A DNA stretch of 64,000 bases from Nannocystaceae bacterium (GCA_019694555.1 JAIBBS010000012.1:1-64000), one strand, 5' to 3'. Positions 17,328 through 26,359 are shown, counted from the stretch's first letter. Numbers and translations are program-made. Notes: a model not told the origin generated them from the sequence alone.

Positions 17328-18815
17328 CTAACGCGCGAGCTTGAGCGCGCGGGTCCACGGCGCGATGTCGTCCTCGAAGCGCTGACGCTGCGCCTCGGGG
17401 ATCGCTGCGCCGACGCGCGCGCTGCGTTGAGTCGTGCGCCCGAGCATCACCAGCGGATCGACCGGGCGGCCGTCGCGCTCGCCCTGCAGCTCGAGCCGCA
17501 GGCGATCGTTGGGCGTGCGGCCGCTGTGGCCGGCGAGCCCGACGATCTGGCCCTGGCTGACGCGCGTGCCGGGGGCGAGCTCGCCGACGGTGCGCAGCAG
17601 GTGGGCGTAGCGTGCGGTGGTGCCGTCGTCGAAGCGCAGCGCGAGCACGTGGCCGTCCCCGACGGCCTGATCGACCTCGACGACCTCGCCGTCGCCGAGC
17701 GCGACCACGGGCACGCCCTCGGGCACGCGGTAGACCGCGCCGATCTTGCCCTGCACGATCTCGATCGACGGCGCGAGCAGGCCGCGGGCCTCGGGGTCGA
17801 TGGCGAAGAACGCGATCGGCGTGCGCAGCAGCGCGCGGCGCATGGGCTGGCCCTCGCCGTCGAAGAACGCCGGCGCGCCGCCTTCGGGCTTGTAGCGGTA
17901 GTAGGCCACGCGCGCGGCGCTGCCGAGGAAGCGGATGGCCATGATCTGGCCGTAGCGATGGAAGCGGCGGCCCAACCAGCGCTTCTCGACCATGACCTCG
18001 ATGCGATCGCCGGGCCGCGCCTCGGTCATGAAGTCGAGGTCCCACGCGAGCAGCTTGGCGACCTGATCGGCGAGCTCGGGCTTCTCACCGGCCTCGGCGA
18101 CCGCGTGCGCGAGGTCGGCGTCGTCGCCGATCTCCAGCTCGATCACCTCGACGTCGGTGCGCAGCGGGTGCTGGATGTTGCGCACCTCGTAGGGCTCGCC
18201 GTCCTCGGTGTCGCGGCGACAGGCCTGCAGCAGGTGGCCCTCGGCCAGCTCGATCTCGAGCGCGTGCACGGTGCCGTGACGATCCATCATCACGCGCAGC
18301 GGCGCACCGCTGCCGCCGAGCAACGAGAGGTCGACGTGGTTGCGCACGCCGGCCTCGATGCGATCGATCTCGTCGCTCTCGACGCCCAGCTGCAGCGACG
18401 CGAGCCGCACGGTGTAGCCGCCCGACAGCGAGGTCGACAGGCCTATCAACGACAGGCCCTCGAACACGCGCACCGGATCGCCGCCGCAGCCACCGGTCGG
18501 GGGATCGGCGAACGGCGGCAGCGGGCCGCTGCGATCCTCGATCGCCGCGCCGCCCAGGCCCGCGAGGCTCGCGATGCCGGTGCCGCCCTTGCCCAGGAAC
18601 ACCCAGCCGTTGATGCCGGCCAGGATCGCGAGCGCGAGCAGGGTGCGGTTGCGGGCGCGACGCTCGGCCGGATCCTTGGGCGGCTTGGCCGCGCCCACGG
18701 GGCGGCCGCCCGCCTCGACCTTGCGGTTTCGGCTGCGCGCGCTGCTGGAGCTGCGCTCGGCGCGGCTGCGGCTCGACACTGGGCGACGCTGGACCAACCC
18801 CCCATGGGCTATCAA
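17328..18815 (-). CDS. Membrane-anchored LytM/M23-like protein lacking zinc ligands (putative amidase activator)
   Basis: 495 residues. A basic, Ser-rich cytoplasmic N-terminus and one transmembrane helix (~57-75) are followed by a periplasmic part with an OapA/M23-N-like region and a C-terminal LytM domain: VPEGVPVVALGDGEVVEV, ARYAHLLRT, SQGQIVGLAGHSG. In active M23 peptidases zinc is held by HxxxD and by HLH near the end. Here the first site reads GKIGAVYRVPEG with no His, and the last site reads DRLRLELQG. Only the YAHL histidine remains. EnvC- and NlpD-type proteins lost the same ligands and became activators of AmiA/B/C amidases, so a regulatory wall-division role is the best inference. 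Confidence 0.8.
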   Translation of the reverse strand: MIAHGGLVQRRPVSSRSRAERSSSSARSRNRKVEAGGRPVGAAKPPKDPAERRARNRTLLALAILAGINGWVFLGKGGTGIASLAGLGGAAIEDRSGPLPPFADPPTGGCGGDPVRVFEGLSLIGLSTSLSGGYTVRLASLQLGVESDEIDRIEAGVRNHVDLSLLGGSGAPLRVMMDRHGTVHALEIELAEGHLLQACRRDTEDGEPYEVRNIQHPLRTDVEVIELEIGDDADLAHAVAEAGEKPELADQVAKLLAWDLDFMTEARPGDRIEVMVEKRWLGRRFHRYGQIMAIRFLGSAARVAYYRYKPEGGAPAFFDGEGQPMRRALLRTPIAFFAIDPEARGLLAPSIEIVQGKIGAVYRVPEGVPVVALGDGEVVEVDQAVGDGHVLALRFDDGTTARYAHLLRTVGELAPGTRVSQGQIVGLAGHSGRTPNDRLRLELQGERDGRPVDPLVMLGRTTQRSARVGAAIPEAQRQRFEDDIAPWTRALKLAR

Positions 18816-18897
18816 ACCCCCGCGCGCCGCCGAAATAACCGGCTGGCCCGGGCGGGCCGCGGGGCCGACCCGGTGGTCGAGGCGGCCGCAACGGTGC

Positions 18898-18903
18898 TAT
18901 CAG
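18898..18903 (+). promoter_or_regulatory. Extended -10-like element TGCTATCAG upstream of dusB
   Basis: TATCAG preceded by TGC gives an extended -10 pattern 17 nt before GTG 18921. The surrounding 18805-18905 segment (GGCTATCAAACC, GAAATAACC) is unusually AT-rich, as expected for a divergent promoter region between the LytM-like gene and dusB. No -35 was recognised. Confidence 0.35.
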
Positions 18904-18920
18904 AGTCGACCGACCCCGCC

Positions 18921-20102
18921 GTGGACCCGATCTACAGGAGCGCGCTCAACCGCGACGTGCCGCCGGCCAGCGACGGCGAGTTCTCGCCGATCCCGATCGG
19001 GCCGCTGCGGGTGTGGCCGCCGGTCGTGCTCGCGCCGATGGCCGGCGTGACCAACTACCCGTTCCGCGCGCTGTGCCGGCGCTTCGGCGCCGCGCTGTTC
19101 GTCAGCGAGATGATCACCGCACGGCCGCTGTGCGAGGGCAACGCCAAGACGCTCAAGCTGGCCGACTTCGGCGAGGACGAGACGCCGCGCAGCTTGCAGC
19201 TGTACGGCGTCGACCCGCACTACGTCGGCGAGGCGGTGCGGCGCCTGGTGGGCGAGGGCCGCGTCGATCACATCGACATGAACTTCGGTTGCCCGGTCCG
19301 CAAGGTCACGCGCCGGGGCGGCGGCGCGGCGATTCCGCTCAAGCCGCGGCTGCTCGCCAACATCGTGCGCGCCGCGGTGGCGGGTGCCGGCCGCGTGCCG
19401 GTCACGATCAAGTTCCGCATCGGCGTGGACGACACGCTCGTCACCTTCGAGGACGCCGGCCGCATCGGCGAGGCCGAGGGCTGCGCCGCGGTCGCGCTGC
19501 ACGCCCGCACGGCCGCGCAGCTGTACGACGGGCTCGCGCGGTGGGAGGCGATCGCGAGGCTCAAGGCGCTGGTCCGCAGCATCCCGGTGCTGGGCAACGG
19601 CGACATCTGGGAGGCCGAGGACGCGCTGCGGATGATGCGGCAGACCGGCTGCGACGGCGTGGTCGTGGGCCGCGGCTGCCTGGGTCGGCCGTGGCTGTTC
19701 CGCGATCTCGCCGACGTCTTCGCGGGCCGCGCGCCGATCGATCCGCCGACGCTGGGCGAGGTGATCGAGATCATGAAGGAGCACCTCGAGCGGCTGTGCG
19801 CGTGGATGGGCGAGCACGCCGGTGTCCGGATGTTTCGCAAGCACGCGACCTGGTACACCAAGGGCTTTCGTGGCTCGGCCTCGCTGCGCGAGCGCGTGAT
19901 GACCTCGGGCACCAAGGCCGAGGTGCTCGCGTGCCTGGCCGGGCTCGATGGCAGCGAGCGCTTCCCGCCCTCGGCGATGCGAGTGCCGCGGGGCAAGACC
20001 GCGGGCACGCAGAGCGTCGCGTTGCCCGACGGCTTCCTCGACGATCGCGACGACGCGACGCCGCCGGGGATCGAGGCCGAGGATCTCGGCGACGGCGGTT
20101 GA
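18921..20102 (+). CDS. dusB: tRNA-dihydrouridine synthase (DusB type)
   Basis: About 393 residues. It reduces specific uridines in the tRNA D-loop using FMN and NADPH. The FMN-binding start VVLAPMAGVTNYPFRALC, catalytic-cysteine motif MNFGCPVRKVTRRGGGAA, VALHARTAAQLYDG and LGNGDIWEAEDALRMM are all classical, as is GRGCLGRPWLF. The frame is open a long way upstream with possible starts at ATG 18804, GTG 18894 and GTG 18921. The last is preferred because 18804 would overlap the divergent gene and the stretch between is AT-rich promoter-like DNA. An extra ~30 residues at the C-terminus (PPGIEAEDLGDGG end) are acidic and unstructured. Confidence 0.9.
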   Translation: MDPIYRSALNRDVPPASDGEFSPIPIGPLRVWPPVVLAPMAGVTNYPFRALCRRFGAALFVSEMITARPLCEGNAKTLKLADFGEDETPRSLQLYGVDPHYVGEAVRRLVGEGRVDHIDMNFGCPVRKVTRRGGGAAIPLKPRLLANIVRAAVAGAGRVPVTIKFRIGVDDTLVTFEDAGRIGEAEGCAAVALHARTAAQLYDGLARWEAIARLKALVRSIPVLGNGDIWEAEDALRMMRQTGCDGVVVGRGCLGRPWLFRDLADVFAGRAPIDPPTLGEVIEIMKEHLERLCAWMGEHAGVRMFRKHATWYTKGFRGSASLRERVMTSGTKAEVLACLAGLDGSERFPPSAMRVPRGKTAGTQSVALPDGFLDDRDDATPPGIEAEDLGDGG

Positions 20103-20385
20103 TCGACGGGGACAGCTCCGCCGCGCGCCGGTGTTGCAGCCCTGGTGCGACCGGCCCCACCGGCGCGACCCGGTTGGCCCCGGGCCGCGCGCTCCACCCG
20201 CATCGTGGTCGTCGCGACCGGCCCCGCGGGGCCCGACGATGGCCCCAGTGGATGCGGGCTAAGTCACGTCGCCCCTCGAATTGCGGCGAATTTTGCCCTT
20301 TGCGTGACATCTGCGACACGTCGAGCGGCCGGCCGCCGTCTGGTATGCATCCTGCCGCCGACCTCGGCGACTACCCCCGGGCTTC
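20103..20385 (+). other. 283-nt intergenic region, probable promoter region of the glycan cluster
   Basis: No ORF is supported. A low-GC island at about 20275-20310 (CGAATTGCGGCGAATTTTGCCC) holds a short direct repeat of CGAATT spaced by 7 nt, and TATGCA lies at 20344-20349, ~37 nt before the first glycosyltransferase. This is the likely control region of the downstream cluster. No regulator family could be assigned. Confidence 0.4.
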
Positions 20386-21582
20386 ATGCGCATCGTCGAC
20401 GTCTCCGAGTCCTATTCGCCCCAAGGTGGGGGCGTCCGCACGTACGTGCACGCCAAGCTCCGCGCGGCCGCGGCCCTGGGCCACGACGTCACGATCGTCG
20501 CGCCCGGCACCACCGACGAGCAGCAGGATCTGCCCGGCGGTCGGATCCTGCGCATCAAGTCCATGCGCTCGCCCTTCGACGCGCGCTACGGCCTGTTCAC
20601 CTCCGGCCGTCCCGTCCACGCCGCGATGATGGCGCTGCAGCCCGACCTGGTCGAAGGCAGCTCGCCGTGGATGGGCGGGCACATCGCGGGCACGTTCCCC
20701 GGCGAGGCCAAGCGCGTGATGGTGTTCCACACCGATCCGGTGGCCGTGTGGGCGCAGACGTTGCTGTCGCCCAAGCTCGGCTTCGGCAGCGTCGATCGCC
20801 TGATGATGCCGGCCTGGCAGGCGCTGCGCCGCATGAGCGCGCGCTTCGACGGCACGGTGGTCTCGGGCCTGTGGCTGGCGCGGCGACTGCTCGCGCAAGG
20901 CTTCCGCCGCCCGTTGGTCGTGCCCTTCGGCGTCGACAAGGCGCGCTTCGCTGCGAGCTCGCGCGACGACGACATGCGCGCGCAGATGCTCGCGTCGTGC
21001 GGCCTGGGTCCCGACGCCGCGCTGGTCGCCGTGGTCGGTCGCCTCGATCCCGAAAAGCGCATCGGCACGCTCATCCGCGCCTTCGATCGCGCGCGCAAGC
21101 GTCGGCCGATGGGCATGGTGATCTTCGGTCGCGGCGCGCTGTCGCCGGTCTACACCGCGATGGCCAAGCGCGTGCCCGGCGTGCAGATGGCCGGCTTCGT
21201 CGACACGCCCGAGCGCATGGCGACCGCGCTCGCGAGCGCCGACGCGCTGCTGCACGGCGGCGCGGCCGAGACCTACGGCATGGCGGTGGCGGAGTCGATC
21301 TGCGCCGGCGTGCCGGTGGTCGTGCCCGACGTCGGCGGTGCCGCGGCGCTGTACGGCGCGCCGTGGGCCGAGCGCTACCGTGCCGGCGATCCCGACGCGG
21401 CCGCGGCGGCGCTGCTGCGCCTGCTCGATCGCGATCCGGTGGCGCTGCGCCGCGCGTGCGCGGGCAAGGCCACCACGATCCCCTCGCTCGAGCAGCACTT
21501 CGCCAACCTGTTCGAGGTCTACGCAGCGCTGTGTGCCGAGGGCCGCACCGCCGCGGCGCCGCGCCTGCGCGTGGCGGTGTGA
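20386..21582 (+). CDS. GT4-family glycosyltransferase
   Basis: 398 residues with the GT-B fold. The N-lobe opens with DVSESYSPQGGGVRTYVHAKL, the donor-side loop typical of GT4 enzymes. The C-lobe begins at LVAVVGRLDPEKRIGTLIRAF (residues ~220-240) and has LHGGAAETYGMAVAESICAG, where the Glu pair of the EX7E motif contacts the nucleotide-sugar (ETYGMAVAE). Acceptor and donor are unknown. First gene of an eight-kilobase same-strand run ending with a flippase, so a role in exopolysaccharide, O-antigen or glycolipid assembly on the cytoplasmic side of the membrane is likely. Confidence 0.88.
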   Translation: MRIVDVSESYSPQGGGVRTYVHAKLRAAAALGHDVTIVAPGTTDEQQDLPGGRILRIKSMRSPFDARYGLFTSGRPVHAAMMALQPDLVEGSSPWMGGHIAGTFPGEAKRVMVFHTDPVAVWAQTLLSPKLGFGSVDRLMMPAWQALRRMSARFDGTVVSGLWLARRLLAQGFRRPLVVPFGVDKARFAASSRDDDMRAQMLASCGLGPDAALVAVVGRLDPEKRIGTLIRAFDRARKRRPMGMVIFGRGALSPVYTAMAKRVPGVQMAGFVDTPERMATALASADALLHGGAAETYGMAVAESICAGVPVVVPDVGGAAALYGAPWAERYRAGDPDAAAAALLRLLDRDPVALRRACAGKATTIPSLEQHFANLFEVYAALCAEGRTAAAPRLRVAV

Positions 21583-21618
21583 CGCCGGCCCGCGCGAGCG
21601 GGTGGGGGCCGACGCGCG

Positions 21619-22623
21619 ATGGCGCTGATCCATGTCTACGTGCACGGCCGCGGCCGCGGCCATGCCAGCCGCTGCGTGCCGATCTGCGAGACCCTGCGCG
21701 CGCGCGGGCACACCGTGCGCGCGATCGCGGGCGAGGACGCGTTCGAGGTGCTCGCGCCGGTGGTGCCGACCGACGCGGTCGCCTCGCTGCCGCCGTCGCT
21801 GGGGCCGGCGAGCGTGCCGCGGCTGCTCGCGCGCGTGTTCGATGCGGTCGCGCGCACGCGGGCCGCCCACGCCGACGTGATCGTGAGCGACGGCGACCTG
21901 CCGGGATTGCTCGGCGCACGGCTGTGCGGCGTGCCCACGGTCGCGGTCGGGCACGGTCTGGTGTTCGCTGCGTGCGCGCGCCCGGCCGAGGCGCCGCGGG
22001 GTCCGTGGCTCCGCGAGTCGCTCAAGGCGCGGCTGTCGAGCGTGGGCGCGCGCCGGCGCGTGGCGGTGAACTTCGTCGCGCTGCCGCTGCGCGCCCGCGA
22101 CACCGTGCTCGCGCGGCCGCCGGTGCGCCCGTGGCCGCAGGGCCACGCGCGCCGCGAGATCGTGGGCTACTTCCGCGATGGGCTCGACGCGCGCACCGCC
22201 GAGCTGCTCGCGCGCACGGCCGGGCCCATGCGGGTGTTCGCGCGCACCGGCCCGGCACGGCTGCCCGAGGGCATCACGCTCGAGCGCCCCGATCAGGCCG
22301 CGTTCACGCAGGCGCTCGCGCACGCGCGGGCGGTGATCGCCAGCGCCGGCAGTCAGCTGATGGCCGAGTGCGTCGCCCACGGCATGCCGCTGTTGGCGCT
22401 GTACCGCCGCGACGACGACGAGCAGCGCCTCAACGTGCACATGCTGCAGGCAGCGGGGCTGGGTCGCGGCGTGCCGCTCGATGCCCTCGACGCGCCGACG
22501 ATCGCCGCGTTCCTGCAGGCGCCGCCGCCCGGTGCCGCCGCAGCGCGGTCGCTGCCGCCGGGCGCGGAGGCGGTCGCGGACGCGTGCGAGGCGCTGCTGC
22601 GGCCGCGCTCGGCCGGCGCATGA
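21619..22623 (+). CDS. GT28/GT1-like (MurG-type fold) glycosyltransferase
   Basis: 334 residues. The start VHGRGRGHASRCVPICETLRARGH is the Gly-rich N-loop of GT-B enzymes of the MurG/UGT kind (GxGGHxxP-like). The C-lobe carries VIASAGSQLMAECVAHG, then MPLLALYRRDDDEQ, which corresponds to the nucleotide-binding loop of family 28 (SGGxxTxxExxxxGxP). DVIVSDGDLPG in the middle parallels the DxVVSDxx loops of related enzymes. It follows the GT4 gene after 36 nt. The donor sugar is unknown. Confidence 0.72.
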   Translation: MALIHVYVHGRGRGHASRCVPICETLRARGHTVRAIAGEDAFEVLAPVVPTDAVASLPPSLGPASVPRLLARVFDAVARTRAAHADVIVSDGDLPGLLGARLCGVPTVAVGHGLVFAACARPAEAPRGPWLRESLKARLSSVGARRRVAVNFVALPLRARDTVLARPPVRPWPQGHARREIVGYFRDGLDARTAELLARTAGPMRVFARTGPARLPEGITLERPDQAAFTQALAHARAVIASAGSQLMAECVAHGMPLLALYRRDDDEQRLNVHMLQAAGLGRGVPLDALDAPTIAAFLQAPPPGAAAARSLPPGAEAVADACEALLRPRSAGA

Positions 22624-22949
22624 GCGGAGCTTTCTCTCCGATCGCGATCCGCCCGGCCCCCGGCGCCCGTCGCGGCCCGCGTGACGCGATGCGATCTTGC
22701 GCACGCGTCGGCGCGCGGGGCCGCGCGCGGCGCTGGAGCGAGCGACCGCGCCTCGGCCTTTTGTGCCTCCTGCGTGCCTTCGGTGTGCTAACAGGCCGAA
22801 GGCGGCGCGCCGGCGTTGCAGGCGGCCGCGCCGCTCCGTTCTCGCGCCATCGACCCCGGCGCATGCATCCGTAGCCCCGCTCGCGCGACTCCCATCCCGC
22901 CGGTCCCCAGCCAGGGGCCGGTCCGTCCCGCCCCCGAAAGCGACCCACC
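22624..22949 (+). other. 326-nt intergenic region with one inverted repeat
   Basis: No supported ORF. It contains a perfect 8-bp inverted repeat (22776-22803, listed separately) and a pyrimidine-rich AT island just before it (CCTTTTGTGCCTCC). The distal ~100 nt before the PHP-glycosyltransferase are C-rich without visible motifs. It may separate the glycan genes into two transcription units. Confidence 0.4.
22776..22803. repeat. Perfect 8-bp inverted repeat GCCTTCGG/CCGAAGGC around TGTGCTAACAGG
   Basis: The arms at 22776-22783 and 22796-22803 pair perfectly with a 12-nt spacer holding TAACAG. It could be an attenuator hairpin, a weak terminator after the second glycosyltransferase, or an operator over a -10-like hexamer. 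There is no T-run after it, which weakens the intrinsic-terminator reading. Confidence 0.45.
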
Positions 22950-25361
22950 ATGCGACAGCGCATCGACCTCCACGTGCACTCGAAGTATGCCGGCCGCTTC
23001 AAGCTCTTCGTGCTCAACTCGCTCGAGGTCGAGGAGTGCTACACGGAGCCCAAGGCGCTCTACGACAACCTGCTCGAGCGCGGCATGACGATGGTGACCA
23101 TCACGGATCACGACACCATCGACGGCTGCCTCGAGATCGCGCACCTGCCCGGCGTGTTCCTGTCCGAGGAGGTCTCGGCGCGCTTCCCCGAGAACGGCTG
23201 CATCGTGCACGTGCTGACCTACGGCATCACCGAGGCCCAGCACCGCGAGCTGCAGCGGCTGCGCACCAACATCTACGAGCTGGTGGCGTACATCCGCCAG
23301 CAGGGCATCTTGCACAGCCTCGCGCACCCGCTGTCGCCGGTGAACCACCGTCTGACGCCGTCGCTGCTGGCGAAGTCGCTGGTGCTCTTCGACACCGTCG
23401 AGGTCATCAACGGCCAGAAGGACCCCAGCCACGAGCGGCTGATGCGGCACCTGCTGTCGACCACCGACGACGAGCGCCTGCTGCGTTGGGCCGACGAGGC
23501 CGGGCTCGAGCCGCCCGCGCCGCGACGCTGGCGCATCACCGCGGGCTCGGACGATCACAGCGGCATCACGGCCGCGCGCGCGTACACCGAGTTCGAGGGC
23601 CCGGCGGACTTCGCCACGCTCGCCCGCGCGGTGCGGGACGGTGACGTGCAGGTGCGCGGCTGGGACAAGAACGCGACCAGCTACGCGCACACGGCCGCGG
23701 CCGGCACGCTCAACTACATGCGGCACACCCACCGCAACGGCAGCAAGCAGACGTTCTCGCGGCTGTTCGAGGTCGCGCGCGGCGGCAAGCTGCCGGCCAA
23801 GCTCGAGGATCTGCCGCCGGTGCTGCAGCGGCTGCTGCCGGCGTCGCTCGAGACCCTCGCGGAGCGCAACGTGCCGCTGTCGGGCAAGTGGCTCGCGGCC
23901 GAGGGCCACACGCCCGAGGTCCACGACGAGCTCTACCAGGTCATCCTGGGCTCGCTGCTGCGCGCGTTCCGGGCCAGCTTCAAGTCGGTGCGCGAGAGCG
24001 CGGAGAAGTTCGACCCCGAGCCGATCATCGACGAGCTGCCCACGCTGCTGCGCCTGTTCCTGTTCAACATCCCGTACTACTTCGGCTTCCGCTTCTTCCA
24101 CGCCGAGCGTCGCCGCGCGCGGGTGCTGCACGAGAGCCTGGGCCTGCCGGGCACGCCCGAGCCCGACTCGAAGGTCGCGATCTTCTGCGACACGCTCGAC
24201 AACGTCGACGGTGTCGGCATCGGCCTGCGGCGCCTGGTCGGCGAGCTGCGCGAGGGCGGTCGCACCGCGCATCTGTGCGGCGTGCGGCTCGACGAGGGCA
24301 ACGAGACCAGCGAGGACGACATCGTCCGCTTCCCCAGCATCGGCACCTTCCCGATCCCGGGCTACTCGGCCTACACCCTGGGCTGGCCCAGCCTGGTCGA
24401 GATGCTGCGCTGGCTCGACCAGCGCGAGATCGATCTGGTCGTGATCACCACGCCGGGTCCGGTGGGCCTGATCGCGATGCTCGCGGCGTGGATCCACGGC
24501 ATCCCGATCGCGGGCCAGTACCACACCCACGTCGCGGAGTTCGCGTACCGCCTCATCGGCGATCGCTCGGTCGCCCGCATCGTCAGCGGCTACACCGGCT
24601 GGTTCTACGGCAATCTCGGCGAGGTCTCGGTGCCGAGCCAGGCGACCAAGGACGCGCTGCTCGAGTACGGCATCGACACCAGCCGCGTGCACGTGATCCG
24701 CCGCGGCGTCGACACCAAGCTGTTCACACCGCGCCGCCGCGAGGAGAACTTCTGGGCCCGCCGCGGCCTGACCAACCGCCAGGTCGCGCTGTACGTCGGG
24801 CGGCTGTCGCAGGAGAAGAACATCGACGCCGTGGTCGAGATCTTCAAGGGGCTGCGCGAGCGCGGTCGCACCGAGGGCAACCTCGACGTCGGCCTCGCGA
24901 TCGTCGGCGACGGCCACTACCGCGAGACGCTCGAGACCAAGCTCGCGGGGTTGCCGGTGCTGTTCACCGGCTACCTGCACGGCGAGGAGCTGGCGGCCGC
25001 GTTCGCGTCGTCGTCGGTGATGATCTTCCCGTCGACCACCGAGACCTTCGGCAACGTCGTGCTCGAGGCCCTGGCCTCGGGCCTGCCGGCCGCGGTCTCC
25101 GACATCGGCGGACCCAGCGAGATCGTGCAAGACGGCGCGACCGGCTTCGTGCTGCCCGCGGGCAACACCGATCGCTGGCTGCAGAAGATCGCCGAGCTGC
25201 TCGCCGATCCGGAGCGGCTCACGACCATGTCCCGCGCCGCGCGGGCCTACGCGACCGAGCACACCTACGCGCGTGCGCGCGAGGAGACCTGGGCGTTCTA
25301 CCTGCGGCAGATCGCGCGCGCGCGGGCGCAGATGCGCGAGGCCGAGGTCTCGCTGCGGTGA
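22950..25361 (+). CDS. PHP phosphoesterase domain fused to a GT4 glycosyltransferase
   Basis: 803 residues in two parts. Residues 1-~230 are a PHP domain with the metal-ligand set apparently complete: H8 and H10 (LHVHS), T52-D55 (TDHDT), E73/E74 (LSEE), H87, H126 (LAHP), D201/D202 and H203 (GSDDHSG). A ~150-residue linker follows. From ~residue 385 there is a GT-B glycosyltransferase: NVDGVGIGLRRLV in the N-lobe, YVGRLSQEKNIDAVVEIF, and FPSTTETFGNVVLEALASG with the EX7E pair. PHP domains are metal-dependent phosphoesterases (histidinol phosphatase, polymerase proofreading). The fusion suggests that one protein removes a phosphate and adds a sugar, or that PHP acts on a lipid- or nucleotide-linked phosphate. 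The stop overlaps the next gene (GTGA). Confidence 0.85.
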   Translation: MRQRIDLHVHSKYAGRFKLFVLNSLEVEECYTEPKALYDNLLERGMTMVTITDHDTIDGCLEIAHLPGVFLSEEVSARFPENGCIVHVLTYGITEAQHRELQRLRTNIYELVAYIRQQGILHSLAHPLSPVNHRLTPSLLAKSLVLFDTVEVINGQKDPSHERLMRHLLSTTDDERLLRWADEAGLEPPAPRRWRITAGSDDHSGITAARAYTEFEGPADFATLARAVRDGDVQVRGWDKNATSYAHTAAAGTLNYMRHTHRNGSKQTFSRLFEVARGGKLPAKLEDLPPVLQRLLPASLETLAERNVPLSGKWLAAEGHTPEVHDELYQVILGSLLRAFRASFKSVRESAEKFDPEPIIDELPTLLRLFLFNIPYYFGFRFFHAERRRARVLHESLGLPGTPEPDSKVAIFCDTLDNVDGVGIGLRRLVGELREGGRTAHLCGVRLDEGNETSEDDIVRFPSIGTFPIPGYSAYTLGWPSLVEMLRWLDQREIDLVVITTPGPVGLIAMLAAWIHGIPIAGQYHTHVAEFAYRLIGDRSVARIVSGYTGWFYGNLGEVSVPSQATKDALLEYGIDTSRVHVIRRGVDTKLFTPRRREENFWARRGLTNRQVALYVGRLSQEKNIDAVVEIFKGLRERGRTEGNLDVGLAIVGDGHYRETLETKLAGLPVLFTGYLHGEELAAAFASSSVMIFPSTTETFGNVVLEALASGLPAAVSDIGGPSEIVQDGATGFVLPAGNTDRWLQKIAELLADPERLTTMSRAARAYATEHTYARAREETWAFYLRQIARARAQMREAEVSLR

Positions 25362-26359
25362 GCAGGGACGGGCAGGTCGGCCGCGCGCCCCTGCCGCTGC
25401 GCGTGGTCCACTACGGTCGTCGGGATCCCCGCGGCAGCACCGGCGGTGTCGAGGCCTTCGCGCGACGTCTCGCGCAGGTGTTCGAGCAGGTCGAGTTCGC
25501 GTGGCCGGGCAGCGGCAGCATCGATGCGCTGGTCCGCGATCGCGCCATCGTGATCTGCGACAACCACACCGCGCTCGATTGGCCCGCCGACTACCCGCTG
25601 GTCGCGTTCCAGCACGGCGTCGCGTGGCAAAAGGCGTGGTTGACGCGCACGCTCACCGACGCGCGCATGGCCGCGCGGCAGCTGCTCGCGGCCCGGCGCC
25701 CACGCACGGTGTGGGTCGCGTGCGCGCACTGGATCGCGCGCGCGTTCGGTCGCCTGCACCCCGGTGCGCCGCAGCACGTGGTCTTCCACTACGTCGAGCC
25801 CGAGCGCTTCGACGGCCGCCGCGACGCCCAGGGCTCGACGCTGGTGCTGCACGACGCCCGCAGCCCGCACAAGGGCCAGCGACAGGTCGAGCTGCTGCAG
25901 CGCGCGCTGCCGCAGTGGCGCTTCGAGCCGCTGGCGTGCAAGCCCGACGAGGTCGCCGCACGCATGCGCAAGGCCGCCGCGTTCGTGCACCTGTCGCGCT
26001 ACGAGGGCAACAGCATCGTGTGCAACGAGGCCATGGCCATGGACCTGCCGTGCATCTTCACCGACGTGGGCCTGGCGCGCGACGCCAAGCTCGGCCTGGT
26101 CGAGCTCGACGTCGCGCTGCTCGATGCGACCCGCGCGTTCGCGGACGACGACTACCTGGTCGCGTCGGTGGGCCGCGAGCTGGCGATGCTGCCGGGCACG
26201 CCGCCGCGCTCGCCGCGGGGCTTCATGCTGCAGCATGCGACGCCGCAGGCCGCACGCGTGGCGTGGGCCGCTGCGATCGAAGACCTCGCGCGCATCAGCG
26301 GCTGGCGCATCGACCTGGGCGTCGCGCCGACGCACGGCGCCGCCGCGGCGGGAGCGTGA
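25358..26359 (+). CDS. GT4-like glycosyltransferase, short N-lobe
   Basis: 333 residues from a GTG that overlaps the upstream stop. The N-lobe contains VVHYGRRDPRGSTGGVEAFARRL, the loop that binds the donor in GT4 enzymes. The C-lobe has LHDARSPHKGQRQVELL, then HLSRYEGNSIVCNEAMAMD, which is the EGxxxxxxEAM version of the EX7E motif, and LPCIFTDVG. Smaller than usual, and no signal peptide. Donor and acceptor are unknown. Tight coupling to the genes on both sides (GTGA) puts it in the same biosynthetic step series. Confidence 0.78.
   Translation: MSRDGQVGRAPLPLRVVHYGRRDPRGSTGGVEAFARRLAQVFEQVEFAWPGSGSIDALVRDRAIVICDNHTALDWPADYPLVAFQHGVAWQKAWLTRTLTDARMAARQLLAARRPRTVWVACAHWIARAFGRLHPGAPQHVVFHYVEPERFDGRRDAQGSTLVLHDARSPHKGQRQVELLQRALPQWRFEPLACKPDEVAARMRKAAAFVHLSRYEGNSIVCNEAMAMDLPCIFTDVGLARDAKLGLVELDVALLDATRAFADDDYLVASVGRELAMLPGTPPRSPRGFMLQHATPQAARVAWAAAIEDLARISGWRIDLGVAPTHGAAAAGA

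Noticed and set aside
14071-18815. Complete type VI secretion system
   Set aside because: Only adaptor and spike-tip-like genes are present. No sheath, tube, baseplate or membrane-complex gene was found.
18804-18920. dusB start at ATG 18804
   Set aside because: It would overlap the divergent LytM-like gene, and the DNA there is AT-rich and promoter-like. The extra residues are not part of the Dus fold.
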